Positions 44,874 to 54,854 of a stretch of 59,450 nt of DNA are shown one piece after another. The notes beneath the pieces were generated by a model that saw only the letters and a list, made by a program, of their open reading frames with translations, did no database searches and was not told the origin of the DNA. The DNA lies in contig CAMAXD010000002.1 in NCBI GenBank assembly GCA_945861975.1, positions 1-59,450 on the forward strand, given 5' to 3'. The position numbers were made by a program, and so were the translations under genes. Every line of letters starts with the position of its first letter. Position 1 is the first letter of the stretch. Source of the DNA: Candidatus Kuenenia stuttgartensis. Its GTDB lineage: Bacteria; Planctomycetota; Planctomycetia; Planctomycetales; Planctomycetaceae.

Positions 44874-47504
44874 CTAACTCAGGACGCGCTCGATCTTTGC
44901 AGAAAAATCTCTCACGGTAAACGGCTTGGAAATCAGTTCGGCAACACCCGCTCGAGCCGCGCCGGTTTGCAGTTGATCGTCGATAAATCCCGATATCACG
45001 ACGACTGGAAGGTTGGGACAGAGATCTCGCACGGCGGCAGCAATCTCGAGGCCCGGCATGACGGGCATGTTGTAGTCTGTGATGACAATTTGAAACGCGG
45101 TCGGATCGTTACGAACCGCATCAAGTGCCGCGAGCGGATTGTCGTACGCACTGACGGTGTACCCCATGCGCTCCAGCATCAGCGTCGACATCTTCAGCAC
45201 GGACGCATCATCGTCGATCAACAAGACATGCCGACTCTCGTTAGGGATGGGTCTGTCAACTACGGCTACATTACTTGCGGCTACAGTACCTGCGGCCACA
45301 GTACCTGCGGCCACAGAGACGGCGGCCACAGCATCCGTGGTCAGGGTATGCTGGTAGGGTTCATTCTCGAGCGGCCGGTCAGCAGTATCGCCCACGACCT
45401 CCGGGAAGTCGATGCTGAACTTCGTTCCCTTGCCCAGCTCGCTGTCTACGTGAATAGAAGCGCCGTGCACTGTTACGATCCCCTGAACAACAGACAAACC
45501 CAGTCCTGTTCCTTCACCGAGGGGCTTTGTCGTGAAGAATGGTTCGAAGAGTCGGTCTTGAATCTGCGGGGCAATTCCGGGGCCGTCGTCACTGACGGAG
45601 AGTCGGACAACTCGGGAGGTGTGATCAAATGGACCTGCAGGCAGCGGACAAATTGCCAGTTCAGGAGCATTTGCATTGATCAGTTCGACACCAATCTCGA
45701 TCGTGCCCGATTGACTGCCAATCGCCTGCGCGGCGTTCGTGACGAGGTTGATGATAATCTGCTCAATCTGTGTTTTGTCAGCCAGTATCCAAGACGGTTC
45801 CGCTGCACAGTGAACTATCAATGAAAACCGGACTGGCAATGTGGATTTCAGCATCGCCAACGCATCATGAACAACGGCTGCAAGAGGGATAGGTCGCAGC
45901 TCTGTCGGTTGCTGTCGGCAGTAAGAAAGAATCTGCTGCACGAGATTTCTCGAACGGATTCCGGACCAGTAGATTTCCCGGAGGTACTGCGCGAGTAACT
46001 CATTTCCCTGGATTTCCTTCTGAGCCAGTTCTGCATTCCCAAGGATCGCGGCGAGAGCGTTGTTGAAGTCATGTGCGATGCCACTGGCGAGCGTTCCAAG
46101 GGCTTCCATTTTCTGCGATTCACGCAGTTGAGATTCCAGCGATTTGTTGGCTGCGTCCGCATGCTTCCGTTCTGTAATGTCGATCGCAAGAACAAAAAAT
46201 CCGATCACGTTTTGATCTGCATCGAGGTCAGGTACATAGTTCACGAGAAAATGGCAGGCCTTGTCATCCGGAGACCAAAAGACGCTATCAAATGTGACGT
46301 GCTCACCCGCCAGTGCCCGGCGAGTAAACGGCTCCACCTGCTGAAAGAGATCATCCCCCAAAACTTCGGGCATCGGGTGTCCTATCACCTGATCGTGAGA
46401 TCTTCCACAGAAGTGTTCATAGTGATTGTTGGCGAACAGGTAACGCAGATTTCTGTCGATTCGAGCAACCGGCCCGGGAACATGATTGGCGATCAGGGCA
46501 AGTTCACGGCGGCTTTCTTCCAGAGCCAGCTCGGCCGTTTTTCGATGCGTCACATCCTGATGACTGACGATTAACCCCGGCCGAAGCCCCAGCATTCGAG
46601 TCACTTGCACATGAAACCAGCGATTTTGATCCGGCGAATGACACGGATACTCCATTGAAAATTCTGACTGGCGTCCTTCCAGAACCGCTCGTATTCCTGT
46701 CAACAACTGAGCGGAATTGGTACGGCTACATTCCCTGCCAGGCAGATTGCAAATCTGCAGATAGTTGACCCCAATCGGATTTGCCAACTCGGCCGAACCA
46801 CCGTTGTCTCTGGCATACCGTCGCCACGCCTCGTTGACCGCAATGATCACTCCATTCTCGTCAAGAGCGGCGATATGCTTTGCCAGGGAGTCAAATATCG
46901 AAACATGAAATTCTTCACGTGTTCGCAGTTTGGATTCGGCTGCCTTGATCGCAGTGATGTCCGTCAGCACAATCCGGTGCAGAAACGCGCCGCCTGCGTC
47001 CTGAGATAAATTGGAGTCGAGCTGAACCCAAGTTGCGATTCCGTCCTTGTGAAGCAAACGCAATTCACAGGATTCGGTTTTGCCAGAAATCATCAGCCGG
47101 TGACGATGACCGTAAAAAATATCCTGATCGTCTGGCACAATGAATTTACGAAATCGGGCCATGGCGATCGAACCAGGAGTGACGCCGAGCAGATTGCAGA
47201 CGGCCAGATTGGATTCCAAAATCAACCCATGGGCATTCAGCGTGCAATACCCAATCGGGGCGTGATGATAGAGATCGAAATACATTGAACCGGAACTATC
47301 CAACTCGGCCTGTTTTCGCCGGAGTTCTTCGTTCTGTAGTTCCAGTTCGATCTGGTGAACTCGCAGTTCATGAATCAGGATCTGCATCAACTCCGGAGAC
47401 ATCGTCTCGGCGGTGTTGGCAATCCCCTGAGGTTCGTGGCGAATTTGTTGTTCCGCGTTTTGTCGCAGGGTTTGCGTGTCGAGAACACGTAATGGACGGT
47501 TCAT
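44874..47504 (-). CDS. Hybrid histidine kinase with multiple PAS domains and C-terminal receiver
   Basis: The start is the ATG at 47504, with CCGGAG about 11 bases upstream; the frame is open to 47603. The 876-aa soluble protein has, in order, a helical N-terminus (ELRVHQIELELQNEELRRKQ), three PAS domains (about 80-200, 200-325, 330-455; for example YHHAPIGYCTLNAHG, LIVSHQDVTHRKTAELALEE, FFVLAIDITERKHAD), and HisKA with His near residue 475 (GTLASGIAHDFNNALAAIL). The ATPase domain follows (LVTNAAQAIG, DDGPGIAP, GEGTGLGLSVV), then an Ala/Val/Thr-rich linker of repeated VAAGT units, and a receiver domain (IDDDAS, VITDYNMPVMPG, ISKPFT). It has no membrane helix. It lies downstream of the CheB-CheR fusion on the same strand. 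Confidence 0.9.
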   Translation of the reverse strand: MNRPLRVLDTQTLRQNAEQQIRHEPQGIANTAETMSPELMQILIHELRVHQIELELQNEELRRKQAELDSSGSMYFDLYHHAPIGYCTLNAHGLILESNLAVCNLLGVTPGSIAMARFRKFIVPDDQDIFYGHRHRLMISGKTESCELRLLHKDGIATWVQLDSNLSQDAGGAFLHRIVLTDITAIKAAESKLRTREEFHVSIFDSLAKHIAALDENGVIIAVNEAWRRYARDNGGSAELANPIGVNYLQICNLPGRECSRTNSAQLLTGIRAVLEGRQSEFSMEYPCHSPDQNRWFHVQVTRMLGLRPGLIVSHQDVTHRKTAELALEESRRELALIANHVPGPVARIDRNLRYLFANNHYEHFCGRSHDQVIGHPMPEVLGDDLFQQVEPFTRRALAGEHVTFDSVFWSPDDKACHFLVNYVPDLDADQNVIGFFVLAIDITERKHADAANKSLESQLRESQKMEALGTLASGIAHDFNNALAAILGNAELAQKEIQGNELLAQYLREIYWSGIRSRNLVQQILSYCRQQPTELRPIPLAAVVHDALAMLKSTLPVRFSLIVHCAAEPSWILADKTQIEQIIINLVTNAAQAIGSQSGTIEIGVELINANAPELAICPLPAGPFDHTSRVVRLSVSDDGPGIAPQIQDRLFEPFFTTKPLGEGTGLGLSVVQGIVTVHGASIHVDSELGKGTKFSIDFPEVVGDTADRPLENEPYQHTLTTDAVAAVSVAAGTVAAGTVAASNVAVVDRPIPNESRHVLLIDDDASVLKMSTLMLERMGYTVSAYDNPLAALDAVRNDPTAFQIVITDYNMPVMPGLEIAAAVRDLCPNLPVVVISGFIDDQLQTGAARAGVAELISKPFTVRDFSAKIERVLS
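45266..45325. repeat. 15-bp minisatellite in the kinase linker
   Basis: The plus strand contains TGCGGCTACAGTACC, then TGCGGCCACAGTACC, then TGCGGCCACAGAGAC and a degenerate further unit. It encodes the repeated VAAGT of the interdomain linker in the hybrid kinase. Length variation here would keep the reading frame. Confidence 0.75.
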
Positions 47505-47649
47505 TTCGAATGACTCCGGTGAAATGAAAACACGAGCAGGAACTCGGCCGGGGTATTTCAGGTGTTGAGAGTCGATAGGTGTTAAGGTGTTAGTGCAGAT
47601 CAATACGAATCAGATCAGCCGCGGGGCCACAGCGGATTGTCGATTTAGA

Positions 47650-47750
47650 AACGTCGCCTTTAAGAGGTGTCGCCTTTCGCTCCGCGAAAGTTGCGTGGCT
47701 TTCGCAGAGCGAAAGACGACACTACGCAGCCCGGCCGCAAGGGCGACTTT
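47650..47750. repeat. REP-like palindromic element with two identical-stem hairpins
   Basis: CTTTCGC-TCC-GCGAAAG (47674-47690) and GCTTTCGC-AGA-GCGAAAG (47698-47715) are two adjacent hairpins with the same stem. An outer imperfect pair (GTCGCCTTT at 47652-47660 and AAGGGCGAC at 47740-47748) frames them. The element occupies the gap between the CheB-CheR and hybrid-kinase genes. Confidence 0.75.
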
Positions 47751-47755
47751 ACCGT

Positions 47756-50700
47756 TTACTCTCCCGTTTCCGCAATGGACCTGATCAATCGCTCGGTCGT
47801 TGAGAATGCGTAGGTTTGCCCGGATGCATCGACCAGTGTCGAAACGGTGACCCAGACATCAAGAATTCTGCCATCCTTCGTCAGGCGTTTGGTTCGCAAT
47901 GGCTGCGGTGGTTCTTCGCGATTATACGTGGAAACACTCTCGAAGAAGTCTTTTCGCAACAGCTCAGGAGCACACTCCCTGACGTTCAGCGACAACGCTT
48001 CGGCTTCACTCCAACCATACAGCCGCACAGCAGACGGATTCCAGGCGATAATGCGGCCCTCCAGATCATGCACCGTGATGGCGTCACTGGAATCTCGCAC
48101 AACAATCGCCAGACGAAGCTGATCGTTCGCCTTTGCGAGTGCTTCTTCAACGCGTTTCGTTGCGGTAATGTCGACGAACGTAATGACGACACCTTCGATC
48201 ACATTGTCCAGAGTTCGATAAGGTCGAATCCGCATCGTGAACCAGGAACCGGACGTTATCTGCACCTGCAGTTCGCGAGATTCCAGAGTGTCATGCACAG
48301 CCTGAGCATCGACCGTCAGACTATCGTAATCCACCAGATTCGAAACAATGTGACCGACCGGTCGCCCCACATCACTGGGAATCAGATTGATCAACTGAGC
48401 GACCATTGGCGTAAATCGAAGTATGCGCAACTGCTGATCGACAAAGATCGTGGCAATGCCCGTACCGGATATCAGGTTGTTCATATCGTTGTTGGAACGA
48501 GTCAGACCCAGCACCTTCTCCTGCAGCTCGGTATTGACTGTGGAGAGCTCTTCATTGATCGACTGCATTTCCTCACGCGAGGTTTCCAGTTCTTCGTTTG
48601 TCGACTGCAGCTCCTCGTTGACGGACTGCATCTCTTCGTTGGACGACTTCAATTCTTCAGTCGAACTCTCCAGTTCTTCCTGAGTACACTGCAGATACTC
48701 ATCTTGAGCATGGAGTTCCTTTCTCAAGGCCGCTATGACTGCCTCGGTTTCCGAAGACGCCTCTGGGACTTGAGCCGCTTCGCCGGAGAAAGCCGCTGAG
48801 GAGACAGCAGTCGATGACTCCGTCGCCTGTTGCAGGATAATCAGGTACAACGACACGTCCGCAGGATCAGCGGCCTCATTGACTCCCGTTAGCGTCGAAG
48901 AAATGACGGGGCAGACGCTGAGCTCCACTTGAGTAAAATGGCCGTTGGTTTTGACAGACACTCCCGGGGCGTGCACGATCTCCCGAGTCGCCACGACCCG
49001 TTGCAATGATACGGCAAGCTCATGCCTCAGTCCTACGCGAGCCATCTTCAGAATGTTGTTGATGCCTGCTTCACCCGAACTGGGCTCCAGATACAGGCCC
49101 GTGCGACCATGCAGATAAAGAATGTCGCCATTGGCTTTCACCAGCGCGGCCGAGACACCAAGATGATGCAGCAAAGTCTGTTCAACAAGTTCACGAAGAG
49201 GACGTTTCACAGGGCCGGCAACCTTTACGGAAATCTTCGGCATAAAAGTATCAATTGTGGTCAGAGATGCCAGTGTGGTCAGAGGTGCCAGAACTCGTCC
49301 GCGGAATGAGTTCTGCATCTTTGCTTCACCAGCTTGTCTCTGATAGAGCTTGGCTTTTCGGTCGAGCGTCGAGAACAAATCGTTGTAGTCATTGATCCCC
49401 TCCGAAGAACCCAGAAACAGAAAACCGTTCGGTTTGAGTGCAAAGTGGAACAGAGGAATCAGCTTCTTCTGCAGTTCGGCCCCCAGATAGATCAAAACAT
49501 TGCGGCAACTGATCAAGTCAAGCTTCGAAAACGGTGGATCTTTGTTGACGTCATGCTCTGCGAACACCACCATATCTCGAATATTTTTCTGCACGCGATA
49601 GCCGCGGCCTTCTGGTTCCGCGATGAAAAATCGCGACAGCCGCTCCGGAGTGATGTTCGACGCAATGCCGATGGGAAAAACTCCGGCCCTCGCTTTTTCG
49701 ATCGCTCGAATATCGATGTCAGTGGCAAAGATCTGAGCCGCGATATTACTGCGGCCTAGATCCATCTGTTCGCGCAGCAGAATCGCGATCGAATACGCTT
49801 CTTCGCCCGTCGAACATCCGCAGATCCAGATTCGAATCACTTCTTTTGTCGCGGAACCTGCCGACGATGTTTTGGCTACGAGCTGTGAAATCACCTGAGC
49901 TTCAAGAGCCTGAAACGCTTCGGGATCACGAAAGAAGTTCGTCACCCCGATCAGCAGATCTCGAAAGAGTGCATCAATCTCTGCTGGCGATTGCTGCAGG
50001 TACTTCACATATTTTTCAATGGTCTCAATCTGACGCACGGCCATCCGACGTTCGATGCGGCGATAGATGGTGCTTGGCTTGTACTGAGAAAAGTCGTGCG
50101 AGGTCTGAGATCTCAACAACGCGAAGATCTTCGTTAGAGAACCGACCAATGCCGGTTCAGGCCCTGCAACGGGTTGTGGAAACTTTCCAAACAGTTGCGA
50201 TGTGTAGATCATCAGTTGAGCGACCATTTCTTCCGGCGGCAACTCATAATCAACCAGCCCCGTCGCGATCGCACTGCGCGGCATGCCGTCGAACTCGGCG
50301 GTCTCCGTCTTCTGAGCGACGATTATTCCGCCTTCGCTCTTGATGGCTCGAATACCGCGCGTACCGTCGCTGCCGGACCCGGACAACACCACGCCAATGG
50401 CTCGCTGATGCTGGTCCTGAGCCAGCGAACGAAAGAAGAAATCGATCGGCAGTTGATGTCCTCGCGGCTCGGTTGGTTCCAACAACTGCAGAACTCCGTT
50501 GAGCAGAGCCATATCATGCCTGGGCGGAATCACGTAGACATAATTCGGCCGAACGACCATATCGCCTTCGACTTCAACCACGGTGAGAGAAGTCTTGCGT
50601 CCCAGAAGCTCCGCAAGAATACTCTTATGATGGGGAGCCAGATGCTGAACCAGCACGAAGGCCATTCCCGGACCGACACCCTCGGGAATTCCAGACAGGA

Positions 50701-50803
50701 ATTTCTCAAACGCAGCCAGTCCACCTGCCGACGCTCCGATGCCGACGATGGGAAAAGATGGTATGGTTGATGGTGCTTGTGAAGATTCGACGACGGGCAA
50801 CAT
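47756..50803 (-). CDS. CheB-CheR-PAS fusion protein (methylesterase/methyltransferase sensor)
   Basis: The start is taken as the ATG at 50803 with AGGA about 8 bases upstream; the frame is open to 50827. The 1015-aa protein has a CheB methylesterase domain (residues about 20-200) with the catalytic Ser in GIGASAGGLAAFE, His in VQHLAPHHKS and Asp in LSGSGSDGT. A CheR methyltransferase domain follows (about 225-485: FRDLLIGVTNFFRDPEAF, WICGCSTGEEAYSIAILL, FSKLDLISCRNVLIYL). A Glu-rich coiled coil follows, with seven-residue repeats of the SSNEEMQ / STNEELE type (about 650-730), and then two PAS domains. It lacks a receiver and a kinase domain. The adjacent hybrid kinase probably supplies these. 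Its methylation target is not the usual chemoreceptor, as none is nearby. Confidence 0.92.
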   Translation of the reverse strand: MLPVVESSQAPSTIPSFPIVGIGASAGGLAAFEKFLSGIPEGVGPGMAFVLVQHLAPHHKSILAELLGRKTSLTVVEVEGDMVVRPNYVYVIPPRHDMALLNGVLQLLEPTEPRGHQLPIDFFFRSLAQDQHQRAIGVVLSGSGSDGTRGIRAIKSEGGIIVAQKTETAEFDGMPRSAIATGLVDYELPPEEMVAQLMIYTSQLFGKFPQPVAGPEPALVGSLTKIFALLRSQTSHDFSQYKPSTIYRRIERRMAVRQIETIEKYVKYLQQSPAEIDALFRDLLIGVTNFFRDPEAFQALEAQVISQLVAKTSSAGSATKEVIRIWICGCSTGEEAYSIAILLREQMDLGRSNIAAQIFATDIDIRAIEKARAGVFPIGIASNITPERLSRFFIAEPEGRGYRVQKNIRDMVVFAEHDVNKDPPFSKLDLISCRNVLIYLGAELQKKLIPLFHFALKPNGFLFLGSSEGINDYNDLFSTLDRKAKLYQRQAGEAKMQNSFRGRVLAPLTTLASLTTIDTFMPKISVKVAGPVKRPLRELVEQTLLHHLGVSAALVKANGDILYLHGRTGLYLEPSSGEAGINNILKMARVGLRHELAVSLQRVVATREIVHAPGVSVKTNGHFTQVELSVCPVISSTLTGVNEAADPADVSLYLIILQQATESSTAVSSAAFSGEAAQVPEASSETEAVIAALRKELHAQDEYLQCTQEELESSTEELKSSNEEMQSVNEELQSTNEELETSREEMQSINEELSTVNTELQEKVLGLTRSNNDMNNLISGTGIATIFVDQQLRILRFTPMVAQLINLIPSDVGRPVGHIVSNLVDYDSLTVDAQAVHDTLESRELQVQITSGSWFTMRIRPYRTLDNVIEGVVITFVDITATKRVEEALAKANDQLRLAIVVRDSSDAITVHDLEGRIIAWNPSAVRLYGWSEAEALSLNVRECAPELLRKDFFESVSTYNREEPPQPLRTKRLTKDGRILDVWVTVSTLVDASGQTYAFSTTERLIRSIAETGE

Positions 50804-51450
50804 GAACAGGTCCTGCGTCAAACGCACTTGGCAATGACGATTCGAAACGATGACGATTCGAATCGATGAGGTCTCTTAGTTGGCAGCGTATTAAAAAAAA
50901 GGTGTCTGGACCACTGCAGCGTCTGATAATTCGCAACGTTTTGTGCCGCCTTCAAAGTTGCCGACGACTGGACGAAATACAACCAAATCGCGACACGTCG
51001 CGAAGTCCTTTCCGGCAGACTCACCTTGTATTTAGATTTTGGTTTTATGCATCGAAGATGCCGCGTTCTGCCACACCAAAACCATAATGGCTTGATGGGG
51101 CACGATGCATCGTGCTGGATCCCTCTGTCGTTTCCAACCCCTCGCTCACATGGCGTGAAGCCGGTATGGTGTCAAGCATTCCGTCGCATTCCCCTTTCGT
51201 TGGCCCCCCAGACAACCGTTGGCCCCCCAGACAACACCAACAATGGAGAGCCCCGTGACTTTGAGGCACTTCTTCAGAAGACCGGAACTATCATGAGTTC
51301 AGCAGAAAGAACCGCCATGAATCGCTTTGTGGTAAGATTTCGTAAACTTGAATTCGCAGCCCCCGGTTCCCATAGTCATCGACGACCGGTCAGCACTTGA
51401 AGTTTGATGAGTAGATCGCCAAAAAAACGATGACGAAAAAAGGGATAACC
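50804..51450. other. Divergent intergenic region with a 19-bp tandem duplication
   Basis: About 647 bases between the CheB-CheR fusion and the LamG protein, both reading outward. Open frames here (for example 51026-51400) have no ribosome site or recognisable protein text. The duplication at 51198-51235 is the only marked structure. Confidence 0.4.
51198..51235. repeat. Perfect 19-bp tandem duplication
   Basis: CGTTGGCCCCCCAGACAAC occurs at 51198-51216 and again immediately at 51217-51235. It lies 215 bases upstream of the LamG protein start. Confidence 0.95.
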
Positions 51451-54400
51451 ATGCTGCAGCTAAACGTTTCTGTACCGGCGAGATCGATGGTTTTCTGCCT
51501 GATGCTCTTTGCGACGCCATTGGCTCACGCTGATGATATTATGACGCCGTGGGAGCAGTCGTATGAAGGCACCAACGCAACTGGACCGCACGTGCTGGGG
51601 TTGTGGAAGTTTGATTCGGAAGACGGCGTTGATTCCTCGGGAAAGAATCCCAAAGGAGAAATCCGCAATGGAAGACTGGCTTCCGACGGGAAATACGGCG
51701 GTGCTTTGGAGTCGTTTGCGGGATATCCGGAAGCCGATCAGTCTCACGGTTTCGTTGTCGCCAATTCGCCGCGTCTCTCACCCGGCGGAGCGTTCACAAT
51801 CGAACTGTGGATCAAGCCCAAGCCAGAATTTGAACAGCGAGACTGGTCGGTCTTGATCGATAAGAAGTACGCTGGTCATGATGACTATCAGTTGTCGATT
51901 GGAGCCGCCGATGGCAAACAACAGCGGCGACTGACTTTGTCCCTGGGCTTTTCTTCAGAGTCGCAGAACTTCCTTTCCGAACCCGCCGCGTTCGTGATCG
52001 ATGAATGGGTTCATCTGGCCGCCACGTACGACGGCAAAGGTAAGGTCCGCTTTTTTCGCCATGGGGAATCACTGGGTGGTGCGGATGCTCCTGGGCGAGG
52101 GGCGATCTCCGCAGGTTCACAGGCCCTTTCGATCGGTGATCGACTGGGCAGTAGTTTTCCGGGCTTTCCCGGCTATGTCGATGAAGTCCGGCTGACCAGC
52201 GGCGTTCGTGAATTTGGACAGGTACGGATCACGTCCGAGTGGCCTCGAAAGGCTTTCGTGAGATTCGAACCCGCGCCAACGTGGACGGCATCGATTCGTA
52301 ATCTGAGTCCCAAACCCATCACCGGAGCAATGTTGCAGGCTATGATCGAAGGCCATGCGATTCAGCAGGCTGCAGTGCTGGAGATTGCTCCAGGCTCCGT
52401 GCACACTGCCGAGTTCACTTTCGATACCAGTCTCCGCCCTGATACGTATCCGGTCATGCTCAACGTAACAGTTCCCGGTGAAACGTCACGGCAGTTTACA
52501 GAGACCACGACAATTCATCTGGTGCCTCGTCAGTTGCCGCACAGAATGCCGGTGGTCATGTGGGGGATCGGCGGCGTGACGGATGTTGTGAGCGAACTGC
52601 CGCGGCTCAAACAGATCGGCTTTACTCATTGCCTTGGCGGGGAAGTGGATTACAAAGCGGTGACCTCGTCAGACGTTCCGGTTTCGATGTTAAAGCCGGA
52701 ACGGGTTCCCGCAACGATCGAAATGCTGGATACAGCGCTGGCCAATGACTTTCGCATCCTTGCGGCCACGTCGCCCCCGTACTTTGCTGGTTATCTGAAG
52801 GAGTACTTGCAGGTCGATCGGGAGGGCAAGGCTTACAAGCGTGAGGCTTTGACGCCGAACGTTCCTAAAGTGCTGCACGCGTTTGAAATGGCTGGCGCGT
52901 CGATCGCGAAGACGTATGCGGATCATCCGGCGTTTGAAGGAGTGCTGGCAAACTCTGAAATCCGCGACGAGAGTGAAGTGTCGTTCTCGGAATCTGATCT
53001 CGCGGCTTATCGTCAGGCGTTTGGTCAAACGGCCGAGTTTCCGGAGTGGGTAACGTCGAAGTATCCCCCGAGTTATACCACGCTGAAGAATTTTCCGTCC
53101 GATCGAGTCATCCCGGAAGATCATCCGCAACTGCAATTTTATCGCTGGTGGTGGTCGATCGGTGATGGATGGAACGCCGCTCACTCTGCTGTGCATCGAG
53201 GTCTTCATGCGCAGTCGACGCGGAAGGACTTGTGGTCGTTTAATGATCCGGTTGTGCGTTGTCCACCTTTGTGGGGCAGCGGGGGCGAAGTGGATGTTCT
53301 GTCACAGTGGACATATACCGATCCGGATCCTCTGCGAATGTCGTTGCCGGTTGATGAACTGTTTGCCATGGCTGGCGGACGCCAACCTGCAGCGCGAGTG
53401 ATGAAGATGACTCAGCTGTTCTGGTATCGCTCTACCACAGCTCCTGCGGAAAAGTCACCGCGCGATGGAGATTCGCCAGCGAAGTGGGCTGACAAGGATC
53501 CGAACACCAGTTTCTTCTCGATTCATCCTCATCATCTTCGTGAAGCATTCTGGACAAAGATCGCCCGACCAATCGAAGGTATCATGTATCACGGCTGGAG
53601 CTCTTTGGTACCCACTGACGGCAGCCACGCTTACAAGTACACCCATCCTCAGTTGCAGCATGAGCTGACTCGGCTGATTCACAATGTTGTGCAGCCACTC
53701 GGACCGGCGTTGCGTCAGGTTTCGGCGGCGAAGAGTGACGTGGCGTTTCTGGAAAGCTTCACGACCTTTGCTTTCACTTCGAAAAGTACGTGGGGATATG
53801 CCGGTGGCTGGCAGTCAGATGTCTACTTTGCCTTGCAGCATGCTCATCTGCAGCCGGAAGTGATTTACGAGCAACATGTGCTGCGGGATGGGCTCAGGGA
53901 TTACAAGGTTCTGGTTCTCTCCGACTGCGAAGTCCTGACTCAGCCCGTGGTGGACGAGATTCACGCGTTCCAGAAGTCGGGCGGAATCGTGATCGGTGAC
54001 TCAAATCTTTGTCCGGCCATCAAGGCGGATTTCAAGCTGGTGCCGTTTCGTCGTCAGAAGGATGCAGCGGCCGATAAAGCTCAGTTGCTGAAGCTGGCGG
54101 AGGAAATTCGTCAAATAGTGGACGGTCGATATCAGCGAGTTGTTGAGACAACGTCGCCAAACGTGGTTCCTCATCGTCGCCGCGCTGGCTCAGCCGACTA
54201 TATTTTTCTGGTCAACGATGCTCGGGAACCCGGCGACTATGTGGGCCAATATGGCCTGGTACACGAACAAGGCGTCCCAACAACAGCCGACGTTAGACTG
54301 CGTTCGAACGCAGCCGCCGTCTACGATCTGGTAACTCATCAGTCAGTCCCGTTTCAGCATGATTCAGCCACCGGAGATTTGATAATCCCGGTCACACTCG

Positions 54401-54738
54401 GTCCGTGTGATGGCAAACTGCTGATGGCGGTCGAAAAGCCAATCTCGAAAGCCTCAGTAACAGGCGCTGATGAAATCACTCGCGGAGCACAGTGGACCGG
54501 GGAAGTTCAGATATTGGACGCTGATGAGCAGCCAGTTAATGCTGTGATCCCGGTTCACGTTGAGGTGTTCGATGCGGAAGGGCGAGTTTCTGAATTCAGC
54601 GGCTATCACGCTACGATGAAAGGGGGTCTGACTGTTACCTTGGATATCGCCTCAAACGACCAGCAAGGTGTCTGGGAGGTGCGTGTGCATGAGCTGGCTT
54701 CAGGTCAACGTGCACGACATTTCTTTCGCGTTAGATAG
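51451..54738 (+). CDS. Exported LamG-domain protein with glycosidase-like central region
   Basis: The ATG at 51451 has AAAAAGGGA 6-14 bases upstream; an ATG seven codons earlier is less likely. The signal peptide ends near AHADD. Residues about 45-245 form a LamG/concanavalin-like domain (GLWKFDSEDGVDSSGK, FTIELWIKPKPEF, VIDEWVHLAATYDGKGKVRFF, GYVDEVRLTSG). Residues about 360-900 resemble a beta/alpha-barrel glycosidase fold: MWGIGGVTDVVSELPRLKQIG, FRILAATSPPYFAGY, FEGVLANSEIRDESEVSF, WSFNDPVVRCPPLWG, with candidate catalytic Glu in NSEIRDES. A C-terminal Ig-like beta domain follows (WTGEVQILDADEQPVNA). No glycoside hydrolase family is confirmed. The neighbours are also carbohydrate-related. 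Confidence 0.72.
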   Translation: MLQLNVSVPARSMVFCLMLFATPLAHADDIMTPWEQSYEGTNATGPHVLGLWKFDSEDGVDSSGKNPKGEIRNGRLASDGKYGGALESFAGYPEADQSHGFVVANSPRLSPGGAFTIELWIKPKPEFEQRDWSVLIDKKYAGHDDYQLSIGAADGKQQRRLTLSLGFSSESQNFLSEPAAFVIDEWVHLAATYDGKGKVRFFRHGESLGGADAPGRGAISAGSQALSIGDRLGSSFPGFPGYVDEVRLTSGVREFGQVRITSEWPRKAFVRFEPAPTWTASIRNLSPKPITGAMLQAMIEGHAIQQAAVLEIAPGSVHTAEFTFDTSLRPDTYPVMLNVTVPGETSRQFTETTTIHLVPRQLPHRMPVVMWGIGGVTDVVSELPRLKQIGFTHCLGGEVDYKAVTSSDVPVSMLKPERVPATIEMLDTALANDFRILAATSPPYFAGYLKEYLQVDREGKAYKREALTPNVPKVLHAFEMAGASIAKTYADHPAFEGVLANSEIRDESEVSFSESDLAAYRQAFGQTAEFPEWVTSKYPPSYTTLKNFPSDRVIPEDHPQLQFYRWWWSIGDGWNAAHSAVHRGLHAQSTRKDLWSFNDPVVRCPPLWGSGGEVDVLSQWTYTDPDPLRMSLPVDELFAMAGGRQPAARVMKMTQLFWYRSTTAPAEKSPRDGDSPAKWADKDPNTSFFSIHPHHLREAFWTKIARPIEGIMYHGWSSLVPTDGSHAYKYTHPQLQHELTRLIHNVVQPLGPALRQVSAAKSDVAFLESFTTFAFTSKSTWGYAGGWQSDVYFALQHAHLQPEVIYEQHVLRDGLRDYKVLVLSDCEVLTQPVVDEIHAFQKSGGIVIGDSNLCPAIKADFKLVPFRRQKDAAADKAQLLKLAEEIRQIVDGRYQRVVETTSPNVVPHRRRAGSADYIFLVNDAREPGDYVGQYGLVHEQGVPTTADVRLRSNAAAVYDLVTHQSVPFQHDSATGDLIIPVTLGPCDGKLLMAVEKPISKASVTGADEITRGAQWTGEVQILDADEQPVNAVIPVHVEVFDAEGRVSEFSGYHATMKGGLTVTLDIASNDQQGVWEVRVHELASGQRARHFFRVR

Positions 54739-54854
54739 ATAGGCTCCAGTCCCAAAGAAGATCGCGTTTGGAGCCTAACTGGACAGCGCCATCTGTGAAG
54801 AGTCGGATTCACCGAAGTTGCCTTTTGATCAATGTTTGCCGCGTGAACGAAGTC

